64,000 bases of DNA, taken from Oscillospiraceae bacterium. Its GTDB lineage: Bacteria; Bacillota; Clostridia; Oscillospirales; Oscillospiraceae. The translations under genes were made by a program, and so were the position numbers. Below the pieces are notes generated by a model. It had not been told where the DNA came from, made no database searches, and was given only the letters and a program-made list of their open reading frames with translations. This document shows positions 52,997-61,468 of this stretch, one piece after another; position 1 is the stretch's first letter; every line of letters starts with the position of its first letter. Where the stretch lies: assembly GCA_015068495.1 (NCBI GenBank), contig SVKL01000007.1, positions 26,994-90,993 on the forward strand, written 5' to 3'.

Positions 52997-53688
52997 TTGT
53001 TCGTTTTTTAGGTCAAAGCGGATATGTTTTGGAAACCGAAAACAGCAGTATTCTCATTGACCCCTATCTTTCGGATTCTGTGAACCGGGTTGCCGGCAGG
53101 CCCAGATGCCTGCCCATTCCCATTGACCCTAAGGAGATTGCCTGCGATGCCGTCATCTGCACCCACAATCACTTGGATCATTTGGACCCGGATACCGTTT
53201 CCCAAATATCCGACAGTCAGTTTTTCCTCACCACCCACGAAGGCGCAGAACACCTTCGCCAGCTGGGAAAAAGGAATTTCCAAGCCCTGTCCGTAAACGA
53301 AACCGTTACCGTAGGGGATTTTGAAATTACCGCTGTCTTTGCCACCCACTCGGCAGAAGCCTTCGGTGTAATTGTGAAGGCAGACGGAAAAACCCTGTAC
53401 TTCAGTGGCGATACCCTTTTTGACCCGCGGTTATACGGCATTGCAGAATACCGCCCCGATGTTACTTTCATTTGCATCAACGGGCGGCTGGGCAATATGA
53501 CTACGGAAGAAGCCCTGACGGTTGCAGGCAAGATTGGCGCAAAAATCAATGTTCCCAATCATTACGATATGTTTGCGTCCAACAGCGCTGACCCCCATCT
53601 TTTTGCCGACGCGATTACCGGCGGCTTTATTATGGCGTTTAACAAAAACTATCGTGTTACCGATTCTGCCTTAGTTTTGGCGGACTAA
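52993..53688 (+). CDS. Metallo-beta-lactamase-fold hydrolase, UlaG-like (sugar lactonase type)
   Basis: The 231-residue protein starts MIVRFLGQSGYVLETENSSI and has THNHLDHLD, an H-x-H-x-D-H metal motif, then FATHSAEAFG, YFSGDTLFD and NHYDMF, supplying the other metal ligands of the UlaG/YcbL-like group. UlaG hydrolyses L-ascorbate-6-phosphate lactone. A lactonase opening a sugar lactone to the aldonate would fit upstream of the dehydratase, but the substrate is inferred. It overlaps the SDR stop by four bases and is followed after 50 bp by the aldolase. Confidence 0.8.
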   Translation: MIVRFLGQSGYVLETENSSILIDPYLSDSVNRVAGRPRCLPIPIDPKEIACDAVICTHNHLDHLDPDTVSQISDSQFFLTTHEGAEHLRQLGKRNFQALSVNETVTVGDFEITAVFATHSAEAFGVIVKADGKTLYFSGDTLFDPRLYGIAEYRPDVTFICINGRLGNMTTEEALTVAGKIGAKINVPNHYDMFASNSADPHLFADAITGGFIMAFNKNYRVTDSALVLAD

Positions 53689-53738
53689 ATGGTTCGCGTC
53701 TTTCTGCAGAATCGAGAAACACTTGTAAGGAGCTACAT

Positions 53739-54290
53739 ATGGAAAAATTTGTTCCTGTGGTGGTCATCAAGGAGCTTGGCGAAACCGACAAGATTCTGAC
53801 CGCCCTGAAAAACAGCGGAATCAATTGCGCGGAAATCACCTTCCGCACCGCTTGCGCAGCAGAGGCTATTGCCTACGCCTGCAAAAACTATCCGGAAATG
53901 AGCATCGGCGCCGGTACGGTAATCAATGCCGACCAGTGCCGCAAGGCGCTATCTGCCGGCGCGCAGTTCATCGTATCCCCCGGCCTGTCCGTGGCAGTTG
54001 CTGAGGTTTGTAAGGAAAACAACATTCCCTACTACCCCGGCTGCGTCACCCCCACGGAAATTATGCAGGCGCTGGAGCTGGGCATTACCACCGTTAAGTT
54101 CTTCCCCGCCAATGTCTACGGCGGCCTAAAAGCGCTGAAGGCTCTGTCCGCCCCCTTCCCGCAGGTGAAATTCATCCCCACCGGCGGCGTAGACAGAAGC
54201 AACATCGACGAATTTTTGGCCTTTGATAAGGTGGAGGCCATCGGCGGCAGCTTCTTTGTGAAGGAAGCCTTGGAAAAAATGGAGGGTTGA
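53739..54290 (+). CDS. eda: KDPG/KHG aldolase (Eda type), short form
   Basis: The enzyme splits 2-keto-3-deoxy-6-phosphogluconate into pyruvate and glyceraldehyde-3-phosphate. CAEITFRTACA carries the catalytic glutamate and arginine, GAGTVINADQC the phosphate loop, TVKFFPANVYGG the Schiff-base lysine, and FIPTGGVDRSN the second phosphate site. At 183 residues it is shorter than the usual ~205-210 but keeps all functional motifs. It starts after AAGGAGCTACAT. kdgK follows three bases after its stop, so the last two steps of the route are made together. Confidence 0.92.
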   Translation: MEKFVPVVVIKELGETDKILTALKNSGINCAEITFRTACAAEAIAYACKNYPEMSIGAGTVINADQCRKALSAGAQFIVSPGLSVAVAEVCKENNIPYYPGCVTPTEIMQALELGITTVKFFPANVYGGLKALKALSAPFPQVKFIPTGGVDRSNIDEFLAFDKVEAIGGSFFVKEALEKMEG

Positions 54291-54293
54291 CAA

Positions 54294-55316
54294 ATGGCTA
54301 GAGTTGTTACTTTCGGCGAGCTGATGCTCCGCCTTGCCCCCAACGGCTATTACCGTTTCTTCCAAAATGATCAGATGCAGGCCACCTTCGGCGGCGGCGA
54401 GGCAAATGTGTCCGTTTCTCTGGCAAACTTCGGTTTGGACAGTGTTTACGTCACCAAGCTGCCTAAGCACGCCATCGGTCAGGCGGCAGTGGATTCTCTC
54501 CGTTACTTTGGCGTGGACACCACAAAAATTGTCCGCGGCGGTGACCGGGTAGGTATTTACTTCTTGGAAAAAGGTGCATCTCAGCGTGGCTCTGTGTGCA
54601 TTTACGACCGGGCATATTCTGCCATCGCATTGGCGAAGCCCGAGGATTTTGACTGGGACGCTATCTTCGATGGCGCAGACTGGTTCCACTTTACCGGCAT
54701 TACCCCCGCGCTGGGCGGCAATCTGGTGGAGATCTGCAAGCAGGCCTGTATTGCAGCAAAGGCACGGGGTGTGAAAATCTCCTGCGACCTGAACTACCGG
54801 GGCAAGCTGTGGACTCGTGACGAGGCAAGAGCTGCCATGACCCAGCTGTGTCAGTATGTGGATGTTTGCATCTCCAACGAAGAGGATGCTAAGGATGTAT
54901 TTGGCATTGAAGCGGAAAACACCGACATTTACGGCGGCAAGCTGAATCACGAGGGCTACAAGTCTGTTGCCAAGCAGCTTGCAGACAAGTTTGGCTTTGA
55001 AAAAGTTGCCATCACCCTGCGCACCTCTATTTCTGCCAGCGACAATGATTGGGCAGGTATGCTCTATGACGGTGAAGACTACTACTTCTCCAAGTCCTAT
55101 CACCTGCACATCGTAGACCGGGTTGGCGGCGGCGATTCTTTCGGCGGCGGACTGATTTATTCCCTGCTGAGCGGAAAATCCTCCCAGCAGGCAATTGAGT
55201 TTGCTGTGGCTGCTTCTGCGCTGAAGCACTCCGTAGAAGGCGACTACAACCGGGTTTCTGTTTCCGAGGTGGAAAAGCTGGCCGGCGGCGACGGAAGCGG
55301 CCGTGTACAGAGATAA
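54294..55316 (+). CDS. kdgK: 2-keto-3-deoxygluconate kinase (PfkB family)
   Basis: It phosphorylates 2-keto-3-deoxygluconate to KDPG for the aldolase before it. The N-terminus VVTFGELMLRLAPNGYYRFF and FGGGEANVSVSLANFG are typical of KdgK, and DRVGGGDSFGGGLIYSLL is the PfkB signature with the catalytic aspartate and anion hole. Its 340 residues match the family. GGAGGGTTGACAA precedes the ATG. It is the last gene of the operon and is followed by an intrinsic terminator. Confidence 0.93.
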   Translation: MARVVTFGELMLRLAPNGYYRFFQNDQMQATFGGGEANVSVSLANFGLDSVYVTKLPKHAIGQAAVDSLRYFGVDTTKIVRGGDRVGIYFLEKGASQRGSVCIYDRAYSAIALAKPEDFDWDAIFDGADWFHFTGITPALGGNLVEICKQACIAAKARGVKISCDLNYRGKLWTRDEARAAMTQLCQYVDVCISNEEDAKDVFGIEAENTDIYGGKLNHEGYKSVAKQLADKFGFEKVAITLRTSISASDNDWAGMLYDGEDYYFSKSYHLHIVDRVGGGDSFGGGLIYSLLSGKSSQQAIEFAVAASALKHSVEGDYNRVSVSEVEKLAGGDGSGRVQR

Positions 55317-55323
55317 AAACATC

Positions 55324-55357
55324 AGCCGGCAGTTTTATGTAAACTGCCGGCTTTTTC
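55324..55357 (+). terminator. Terminator of the sugar-acid operon
   Basis: AGCCGGCAGTTT (55324-55335) pairs with AAACTGCCGGCT (55341-55352) and runs into TTTTTC. Confidence 0.92.
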
Positions 55358-55358
55358 A

Positions 55359-55387
55359 TTGACACCGCCCCAATTGGATTTTATAAT
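55359..55387 (+). promoter_or_regulatory. Consensus sigma-A promoter of the nitroreductase gene
   Basis: Perfect TTGACA (55359-55364), a 17-base spacer and perfect TATAAT (55382-55387), with AAGGAG 8 bases later. Transcription starting about 7 bases past TATAAT would leave only about 15 bases of leader. Confidence 0.88.
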
Positions 55388-55409
55388 AAGCAAAAAGGAG
55401 TGTGCGACT

Positions 55410-55931
55410 ATGGATGCTTTGGAAAACATTTTGAAACGAGTCAGCGTCAGACAGTATTCTGACCAGCCCATTTCCGACGAAGATTTGCGAAAAATTCTGG
55501 AAGCCGGTATGTCCGGCCCCAGCTGCAAGAACACCCGGGATTGGTCCTTTATCGTAGTGCGTGACCGGGATACGCTCAATAAAATGGCAGATATCAACGG
55601 CGCGCCTGCGACACCGCTGAAAAGCTGTCAGGTGGGCATTTTGGTATGCGGTGACCTGACCCGTTCCTTTGAGGCTGCGCCGGAGTACTGGATTGTGGAT
55701 GGCTGCATTGCCGCCCAAAATATGATTCTTGCCGCCAACGCCTTGGGCATCGGCAGCGTTTGGCTGGGAACTTGGCCGCAAATGCAGCGGGTGGAGGGGC
55801 AGGCAAAGCTGTTCGGTTTGCCCGAAACCCAAAAGCCCCACTCCATCATCGCCTTCGGCTATCCAAAGGAGCCAGAAACAAAGGAAAAGCTTCTTTGGGA
55901 AGAAGACAGAGTCCATTACGAAAAGTGGTAA
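55410..55931 (+). CDS. Nitroreductase family protein (FMN-dependent)
   Basis: The 173-residue protein begins LENILKRVSVRQYSDQPISD, the R-x-S-x-R-x-(Y/F) FMN-binding start of nitroreductases. Later it has MSGPSCKNTRDWSFIVV, IAAQNMILAANALGIGSVWLG, and a C-terminal AFGYPKEPE, all in family positions. Such enzymes use NAD(P)H to reduce nitro groups, quinones or other acceptors; the physiological substrate is unknown. The ATG follows AAGGAGTGTGCGACT. It is a single-gene unit with a consensus promoter and a strong terminator. Confidence 0.9.
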   Translation: MDALENILKRVSVRQYSDQPISDEDLRKILEAGMSGPSCKNTRDWSFIVVRDRDTLNKMADINGAPATPLKSCQVGILVCGDLTRSFEAAPEYWIVDGCIAAQNMILAANALGIGSVWLGTWPQMQRVEGQAKLFGLPETQKPHSIIAFGYPKEPETKEKLLWEEDRVHYEKW

Positions 55932-55952
55932 TTTCTTTCTGACATACAAAAG

Positions 55953-55986
55953 CGGCTTGAAAGCAACGCTTTCAAGCCGTTTTTAT
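55953..55986. terminator. Terminator between nitroreductase and EutH-like genes
   Basis: CGGCTTGAAAGC (55953-55964) and GCTTTCAAGCCG (55968-55979) form a 12-bp stem followed by TTTTTATAT on the plus strand; the minus strand has TTTTGTATG after it. Both convergent genes can end here. Confidence 0.88.
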
Positions 55987-55994
55987 ATATGTAC

Positions 55995-57092
55995 TTAAGA
56001 TGCCTGCTTTGCGGCAGTTGCTTTTGCGGTATTTGCTTCCCGCTTGGTAATCACCCACGCCAGCAGGATAGCGGCAACGCCGCCGATGAGCTTGCCCACC
56101 ACCATAGGCATTACAAAAGCGCGGTCGTAAGACAGCACAAACGCCAAGTGATCCCCAAACACGAATCCCGCGGAAACCGCAAAGGCCATATTCAGCACCC
56201 GGCCTTTTTTGTCCATATCTTCCAGCATAGAAAATACAGGGATGGAGTTGGCGAGGGTGGTCACAAAGCCCAGCACTGCCGTATCGTTCACGCCCAGCCG
56301 CTTGCCAAACCACGCCATCGGGCGTTTCAGAAGGAACGACACAATCTCCAGCAAGGGGAACACACCTGCCAGAATCACGGAAATACTGCCCACCACCGAG
56401 AATGCCTCGCTCAGCGGCGCCATATTTTCAAACACCTTCACGCCGGCAAACAAATCCAGCATACCGAAAAGCAGTCCCACACAGACAAATGCCATCAGAA
56501 ATTTGCCGAGAAGGCCGAACAGCTTGGTAATCAGCGACGGATTTTTCCACAATCCCAAGCAAATCGCTGCGGAAATCACCAGCATCGGCAGGCTGTTCAT
56601 AATAAGGGGCAGCAGCTCGCATCCCATCACCGCGCCGGCCAGCAGACAGCCCAGCGGGATGGTGACAATACCGCACAGGAGGCCTTTCAAAACATCCTCG
56701 TGCAATTCCTTTTTCACCATTTGCATAGCCAGCGGAATCGTCGGACAGATCGTCACGCCCAGCATAGAAGCCACCACGATGCCGTTATACGCCCGCATTT
56801 TCCCGTCCTCGGACAGGGCGTAGGCCATACTGGCGCCGCCGGCATCCACCGTGAAGAAGCCGGAAATCACCGACATATCCATCCCCACCGCCTGACAGGC
56901 CGGCGCCAGCACTTTGGAAAGCCCTTGCGCCAGCACCGGCGACAAGACAATCATTCCCGCCATAGACAGCAGCAGCGGGCCTGCCGTCATCAGTCCTTTT
57001 TCAAAGGCCGTTCCCAGCCGGAACTTATCGCCGATGATTTTATCGATTACGCCTAACAGCGCAAAAAACGCAAAAACCAATTCCAGTTTCAT
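55995..57092 (-). CDS. eutH: EutH-like ethanolamine permease family membrane protein
   Basis: A 365-residue protein with about ten hydrophobic segments. Blocks match EutH: SPVLAQGLSKVLAPACQAVG, SMLGVTICPTIPLAM, GIVTIPLGCLLAG, VGSISVILAGVFPLLEI, TLANSIPVFSMLEDMDKKGR and FAVSAGFVFGDHLAF. EutH imports ethanolamine for the eut pathway. No other eut gene lies in the window, so the substrate could differ. It is divergent from the amidohydrolase gene at 57302, with a 209-bp shared control region. AGGAGAGCACAGAT precedes the ATG. Confidence 0.85.
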   Translation of the reverse strand: MKLELVFAFFALLGVIDKIIGDKFRLGTAFEKGLMTAGPLLLSMAGMIVLSPVLAQGLSKVLAPACQAVGMDMSVISGFFTVDAGGASMAYALSEDGKMRAYNGIVVASMLGVTICPTIPLAMQMVKKELHEDVLKGLLCGIVTIPLGCLLAGAVMGCELLPLIMNSLPMLVISAAICLGLWKNPSLITKLFGLLGKFLMAFVCVGLLFGMLDLFAGVKVFENMAPLSEAFSVVGSISVILAGVFPLLEIVSFLLKRPMAWFGKRLGVNDTAVLGFVTTLANSIPVFSMLEDMDKKGRVLNMAFAVSAGFVFGDHLAFVLSYDRAFVMPMVVGKLIGGVAAILLAWVITKREANTAKATAAKQAS

Positions 57093-57158
57093 ATCTGTGC
57101 TCTCCTATAAATGATCGCGTCCAATATAACACGATACCAATGGGAAATCAAGGAAAAT

Positions 57159-57220
57159 TGCCGGAAGAAAGCCGCCTTTTTCAAGGCTCTCTTGAAATTC
57201 CGGCAGAATTCCCTTATAAT
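57159..57220 (+). promoter_or_regulatory. Promoter with flanking 8-bp inverted repeat upstream of the amidohydrolase
   Basis: TTGAAA (57192-57197), a 17-base spacer and TATAAT (57215-57220) form a good promoter. TGCCGGAA at 57159-57166 and TTCCGGCA at 57198-57205 are a perfect inverted repeat, the second arm directly after the -35 box. It could be an operator controlling the divergent permease and amidohydrolase genes. Confidence 0.5.
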
Positions 57221-57301
57221 GGATTCACTTTCAAATCTATCGTATTCGAAGAAGATTCTTTCACCACTGCATATCATAAAATCACTAAGGAGGCCTTTCC
57301 A

Positions 57302-58909
57302 ATGTTAGATGTTTTAATTAAAAACGGAACCATTTTGGACGGCAGCGGTGCGCTGCGATATCGCGCAGATGTGGCCATTCGGGAGGGAATCATTGTATCC
57401 ATTGCCCCGGGTATTACGGAATCGGCAAAAGAAGTCATTGACGCAGAGGGCTTGTTCGTTACGCCGGGTTTTATCGATACCCACGCTCACAGTGATGACA
57501 ATGTATTTTTCAAAAATGACGGCTATAACTGTCTGGAGCAAGGCATCACCTTGCAATTGGCAGGCAACTGCGGCAACTCCCCCGCTCCCTATCCCGACGA
57601 TGCCCTGATGAATCCCGTGCACCGGGAGGTTTCTGCGGAGGAGATGGAGCGTATCATTGGCATTTCCAAAAGCTCACACTCCTTTATGGAAGAAGCCAAG
57701 CGGCAGGAAATGGGCATCAATATGGCCTTTTTGGTGGGTCACAACGCCCTTCGCGCCCACGCTATGGGCTATTCCGATGCTGCGCCGAATCCCCGGCAGA
57801 TGGCAGATATGAAGGAAAACGTGGCGAAAGCAATGGAAGCGGGCTTTTTCGGCTTTTCTACCGGCTTGGCGTACGCCCCGTCTGTTTACGGTACTACACA
57901 AGAGTTTGTGGAGCTGGCCAAGGTTGCCGCCCAATACCGTGGCGTTTACACTTCCCACATTCGTGGAGAAGGAAACAATGTCATGAACTCCATTGAGGAA
58001 GCAATTCAGGTGGGCCGGGAAAGCGGAATTACCGTGCTGATTTCCCACATCAAAATCACCGGCGCCAAAAACCGGGGCAAGGCCAAGGAAATCCTTGGGA
58101 TGATCCACAGTGCCAATGCCGAGGGCATTTCCGTATTTGCCGACCAGTATCCCTATGATGCAGGCTCTGCGCCACTGCTGTCACAGATTCCGCCCAAATA
58201 TCTGACCGGCGGAAGAAGCGAGACCCTCCGAAAGCTCCACGATCCTGAATTCCGCAAGAACGTGGAACACTCTATTTTCCACGAGACAGAGGAATTTGAA
58301 AGCATTTTGTATCACTCCGGTTTCCACCGTGCGACCATTGCCTCTGCTGATGCAACCCCGCAGTATGTGGGACGCACCCTCCAGCAGATTGCCGACGCCG
58401 AGGGCAAAGCGCCTATCGACGTGATGGCAGACCTGCTGATTGCAAACGATGGGGTTGTGCAGGGCATTTATACCTGCCAAAGTATGGAGGATGTGCTGAC
58501 CTTTATGGCCGACCTCAACGTCTTTGCCGGCTGTGACTGGTACTCCTATCCGGTGCATTATGACATCCAGCAGCGCAGCGGCGGTCACCCCCGGGGTACC
58601 TCTACTATGTGCCGGCGGATTGAATTGATTCGGGATCACGGACTGCGCACCGCCGAAGAATGTATTCGCAGTATGACCGGCGGACCCGCGCTGGCCTTGG
58701 GTATGAAAAACCGGGGTCTACTGAAAGAGGGCTACGCGGCAGATATTTGTGTGCTGGATTATCCCAAGGTTTGCGCCACCTCGGATTATCTCTATCCTTT
58801 CCGCAAGAATAAAGGAATTTCCTATGTGCTGGTGAACGGACACATCGCTGTGCGCAACGGTGAATCTTTGGGCAGCTATTTCGGACAGGTGGTACAGCAT
58901 ACTTATTGA
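57302..58909 (+). CDS. N-acyl-D-amino-acid deacylase family amidohydrolase
   Basis: The 535-residue metal-dependent hydrolase starts VLIKNGTILDGSGALRYRAD and has TPGFIDTHAHSDD with the H-x-H metal pair, the bridging-position residues in QLAGNCGNSPAP, further ligands in YTSHIRGEG and VLISHIKITG, and MTGGPALALGM near the end. This matches D-aminoacylases and related D-glutamate/dihydroorotase-like deacylases. It would release free D-amino acids from N-acyl forms, for example after cell-wall turnover. The ATG follows AAGGAGGCCTTTCCA; the upstream frame runs through the promoter and is not used. Confidence 0.88.
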   Translation: MLDVLIKNGTILDGSGALRYRADVAIREGIIVSIAPGITESAKEVIDAEGLFVTPGFIDTHAHSDDNVFFKNDGYNCLEQGITLQLAGNCGNSPAPYPDDALMNPVHREVSAEEMERIIGISKSSHSFMEEAKRQEMGINMAFLVGHNALRAHAMGYSDAAPNPRQMADMKENVAKAMEAGFFGFSTGLAYAPSVYGTTQEFVELAKVAAQYRGVYTSHIRGEGNNVMNSIEEAIQVGRESGITVLISHIKITGAKNRGKAKEILGMIHSANAEGISVFADQYPYDAGSAPLLSQIPPKYLTGGRSETLRKLHDPEFRKNVEHSIFHETEEFESILYHSGFHRATIASADATPQYVGRTLQQIADAEGKAPIDVMADLLIANDGVVQGIYTCQSMEDVLTFMADLNVFAGCDWYSYPVHYDIQQRSGGHPRGTSTMCRRIELIRDHGLRTAEECIRSMTGGPALALGMKNRGLLKEGYAADICVLDYPKVCATSDYLYPFRKNKGISYVLVNGHIAVRNGESLGSYFGQVVQHTY

Positions 58910-58964
58910 TTCCTTTAGAAATGACAAGCGCGTTTCTGTGATACACAATTTGGATATTTCTCTA

Positions 58965-59003
58965 AAACAACACCCTGCAAAGATGTTTTCTTTGCAGGGT
59001 GTT
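58965..59003 (-). terminator. Terminator hairpin between amidohydrolase and LacI-type genes
   Basis: AACACCCTGCAAAGA (58969-58983) pairs with TCTTTGCAGGGTGTT (58989-59003), a perfect 15-bp stem. The minus strand continues GTTTTAGAG, favouring termination of the LacI-type gene. It can also stop plus-strand transcripts. Confidence 0.8.
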
Positions 59004-59030
59004 CGCTCTATTTACCGGGGCAATATTCCG

Positions 59031-61262
59031 TCAATCATTGTGCGTTAACATTTGGAATGCGTTCGGAAAACATGTTTGTGTATTTTCCAGCGCTTCCTCC
59101 GGTGTGATTTCTCCCAGAATAGCGCGCCAGAGATTATCTGACAAAGTTTGCTCAAACTGGCGTCCCACATTGTCATTGGGGAAACTTGATGCGCTAAATT
59201 CCTTTCCACGCAACGCCACCGCGGGTTCATTAATGATTCGCATCCATGGATAGATTGTCAAAAGTTCGTTATCATAAAAGACACTCTTAAATGGGCTGAC
59301 TTGACCAAGCAGTGAGCTATAAACAGAAATCTTGTCACTCATTTCCCAGCTTAGGAAAATAGCACTTTCTTCAATTTGCTTAGAGTATGCATTAATACCC
59401 AGCATCCAACCACCGATCAATGCAGATGTGCCGGGATTTCTGGCAAATCGGATATTTTGATCCGTAACATCCAACCGATCCTGAAGGTGAACATTATAAG
59501 AGGAGATCATAGCAATATTACCTTTTGCAAACTCCTGCACCTGTTCATCCTCAAGGAAGTTCATACAATCCGGATAGGAATACCGGTAACTCTCACATAG
59601 ATTTTTGACTGCTCTCAGATTGGCAGCAGAAACCATATCCAGGCCGTTACTTCCCAAAAATTTACCGTTGTAAGACCACTGACGTGGAAGAAACTCTGCC
59701 ATGATTCCGTCCGGTCTGCTTCCGGACAAGCAAGTGCCATACTCCACCGGTGATTCCTTGTTAAACTGGCGGGTAAAGAATTTTGCCGTTAAATTAAAGT
59801 CATTCCAAGTTTGTGGTGGCGTAAGTTGAACGCCGTATTTTAAGTAGAATTTCTTTTTCAGATACGCATCATCAAACAGGTCGCTGCGGTAAGCCAGCAT
59901 TTGATATCCTGTTAAGATAGGCAATGCGTACAGGTCTTCACTTTCATTTCCTGAAAGGATGTAGCTTCGGACGTCTCTGACATATCGTGGCAAAATCTTG
60001 TCCAGCGGCACAAGATCATTAAGCCTGCAAAACACATTCTCTTGTTTCAGTTTCTGCAGCCAGTGCATATCTGCCATAATAATGTCATAATCACTGCTGC
60101 GATTTCTTGCGTTTTCCAAAATCACCCGAATCAATTCGGTCTGCGAGGCTGCTGTTACAGACACCTCAATCCCTGTCTGTGCTGTAAAATCCCGAGACAA
60201 TGTTTCAACGGTTTTACTGATATTGGATTCCAGCAGCAATAACTTCAGCGTTTTACCCCTGACATCCTTTGGAATCGTGAGAATCTTTTCCTCAAGCATC
60301 TTTTGCACAATACCGTGCGGTTCAATGCATATCTGTTTTGTCTCAAAAAACTTCGGCTTCTCCATATTTTGAAACAGCAATTCCGCTGCTTGGATACCAC
60401 AGCGAATCGCATCTCTACGCAAGTAAGACACACTATCTGCACGATGCTTTGCCCAGTTGTCACCGGAAAGCGCATAGATGTTTACCGTCTTCATATTTAA
60501 CACGCTGCAGACCTCTAAAACCGTTTCCGACAAATGTGCAGCTGAAACAATCACGCAATCAGGCAATGTAGGAAGTGCGCAAAAATAATTGATTATCTCG
60601 GAAAAAGCACGTTCCTTATTAAAATCCGTTTCAAACATCACCGGCAAGGCTTGTACAGCAGGATCCAACGCATCTAAGTAACCGTTCTTGCATTCGTCTT
60701 CCGAACCAAGAAACCAGCTTCCGGTAATCAAACCAACGGTTTTTCCCAGCTTCATCAATTCTGCCGTCAAATTCGTAACAATCTGATAATTATCAAATCG
60801 TACAATGTTATGCGCAGTATTGATAGGATAGTGATCAACAAAAACAACCGGAACGCCCACGTCATCATAATACCGAATGGTTTCCTCATTTAAGTATGAA
60901 GACATGACAACAATACCACTGACGCTTAATTGCCTCAGCGATTCAATCTCCCGAATCTCCTCACCGGCACTGCTGACAATTTTCAAAATCGGCTGACATC
61001 TGTTTTCTTTTGCAATTTGATTGATGCCTTCAAATATCTGGTGGTAATGGCCGGCAAGAGAACTGGCGATAATGCCGATAAAGCCAATCTTTTTCCGACG
61101 CAAATTGATTGCCAAAAAGTTTGGATGGTAATCCAGTTCTTCCATGGCCTTGATTACCTTTTGATAAAGTTCCTCGGAAACAGATGTCTTATTATTAATA
61201 ATATTGGAAACCGTAGATACCGATACTCCTGCTAACTTTGCAACATCCTTAATGTTTGACAT
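59031..61262 (-). CDS. LacI-type regulator fused to an extracellular solute-binding-protein domain (743 aa)
   Basis: Residues 1-55 are a LacI helix-turn-helix (IKDVAKLAGVSVSTVSNIIN). Residues about 60-330 form a periplasmic-binding-protein type 1 effector domain (FIGIIASSLAGHYHQIFEGI, FVDHYPINTAHNIVRFDNYQ, VGLITGSWFLGS). Residues about 345-743 resemble a family 1 sugar ABC-transporter binding protein: FTAQTGIEVSVTAAS, DYDIIMADMHWLQKL, ALPILTGYQMLAYRSDLFDD, PPQTWNDFNLTAKFF and a late GGWMLGINAYSKQIEESA. No signal peptide exists, so the binding domain is cytoplasmic. Normal LacI proteins have about 335 residues, so this is more than doubled. It may read two ligands. It lies downstream of the isomerase genes and probably controls them. 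GGAGAAGATAGA precedes the ATG. Confidence 0.88.
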   Translation of the reverse strand: MSNIKDVAKLAGVSVSTVSNIINNKTSVSEELYQKVIKAMEELDYHPNFLAINLRRKKIGFIGIIASSLAGHYHQIFEGINQIAKENRCQPILKIVSSAGEEIREIESLRQLSVSGIVVMSSYLNEETIRYYDDVGVPVVFVDHYPINTAHNIVRFDNYQIVTNLTAELMKLGKTVGLITGSWFLGSEDECKNGYLDALDPAVQALPVMFETDFNKERAFSEIINYFCALPTLPDCVIVSAAHLSETVLEVCSVLNMKTVNIYALSGDNWAKHRADSVSYLRRDAIRCGIQAAELLFQNMEKPKFFETKQICIEPHGIVQKMLEEKILTIPKDVRGKTLKLLLLESNISKTVETLSRDFTAQTGIEVSVTAASQTELIRVILENARNRSSDYDIIMADMHWLQKLKQENVFCRLNDLVPLDKILPRYVRDVRSYILSGNESEDLYALPILTGYQMLAYRSDLFDDAYLKKKFYLKYGVQLTPPQTWNDFNLTAKFFTRQFNKESPVEYGTCLSGSRPDGIMAEFLPRQWSYNGKFLGSNGLDMVSAANLRAVKNLCESYRYSYPDCMNFLEDEQVQEFAKGNIAMISSYNVHLQDRLDVTDQNIRFARNPGTSALIGGWMLGINAYSKQIEESAIFLSWEMSDKISVYSSLLGQVSPFKSVFYDNELLTIYPWMRIINEPAVALRGKEFSASSFPNDNVGRQFEQTLSDNLWRAILGEITPEEALENTQTCFPNAFQMLTHND

Positions 61263-61338
61263 TCTATCTTCTCCTTATTCTTCCAAACCCTATGAATAGC
61301 AAGGTCATAATTGATTACCATCGCTAATACCCACTTTG

Positions 61339-61366
61339 AAAATATCACAAATCCCCACAATGTCAA
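61339..61366 (-). promoter_or_regulatory. Candidate promoter for the LacI-type gene
   Basis: Minus-strand TTGACA, a 16-base spacer and TATTTT lie about 80 bp upstream of the start. Confidence 0.5.
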
Positions 61367-61399
61367 TATTTTGTTGTGATGTAAAAGCAAATAACCATA

Positions 61400-61427
61400 T
61401 TCCCCAGAGACGAATGTCTCTGGGGAA
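61400..61427 (-). terminator. Probable terminator after the first isomerase-like gene
   Basis: TTCCCCAGAGAC (61400-61411) pairs with GTCTCTGGGGAA (61416-61427). The minus strand continues TATGGTTATTTGCTTTT, so the T-run is imperfect. Confidence 0.6.
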
Positions 61428-61468
61428 CGTAGTATATCCTAAAGAAATTTGCTTTAAATATCTTTTGC

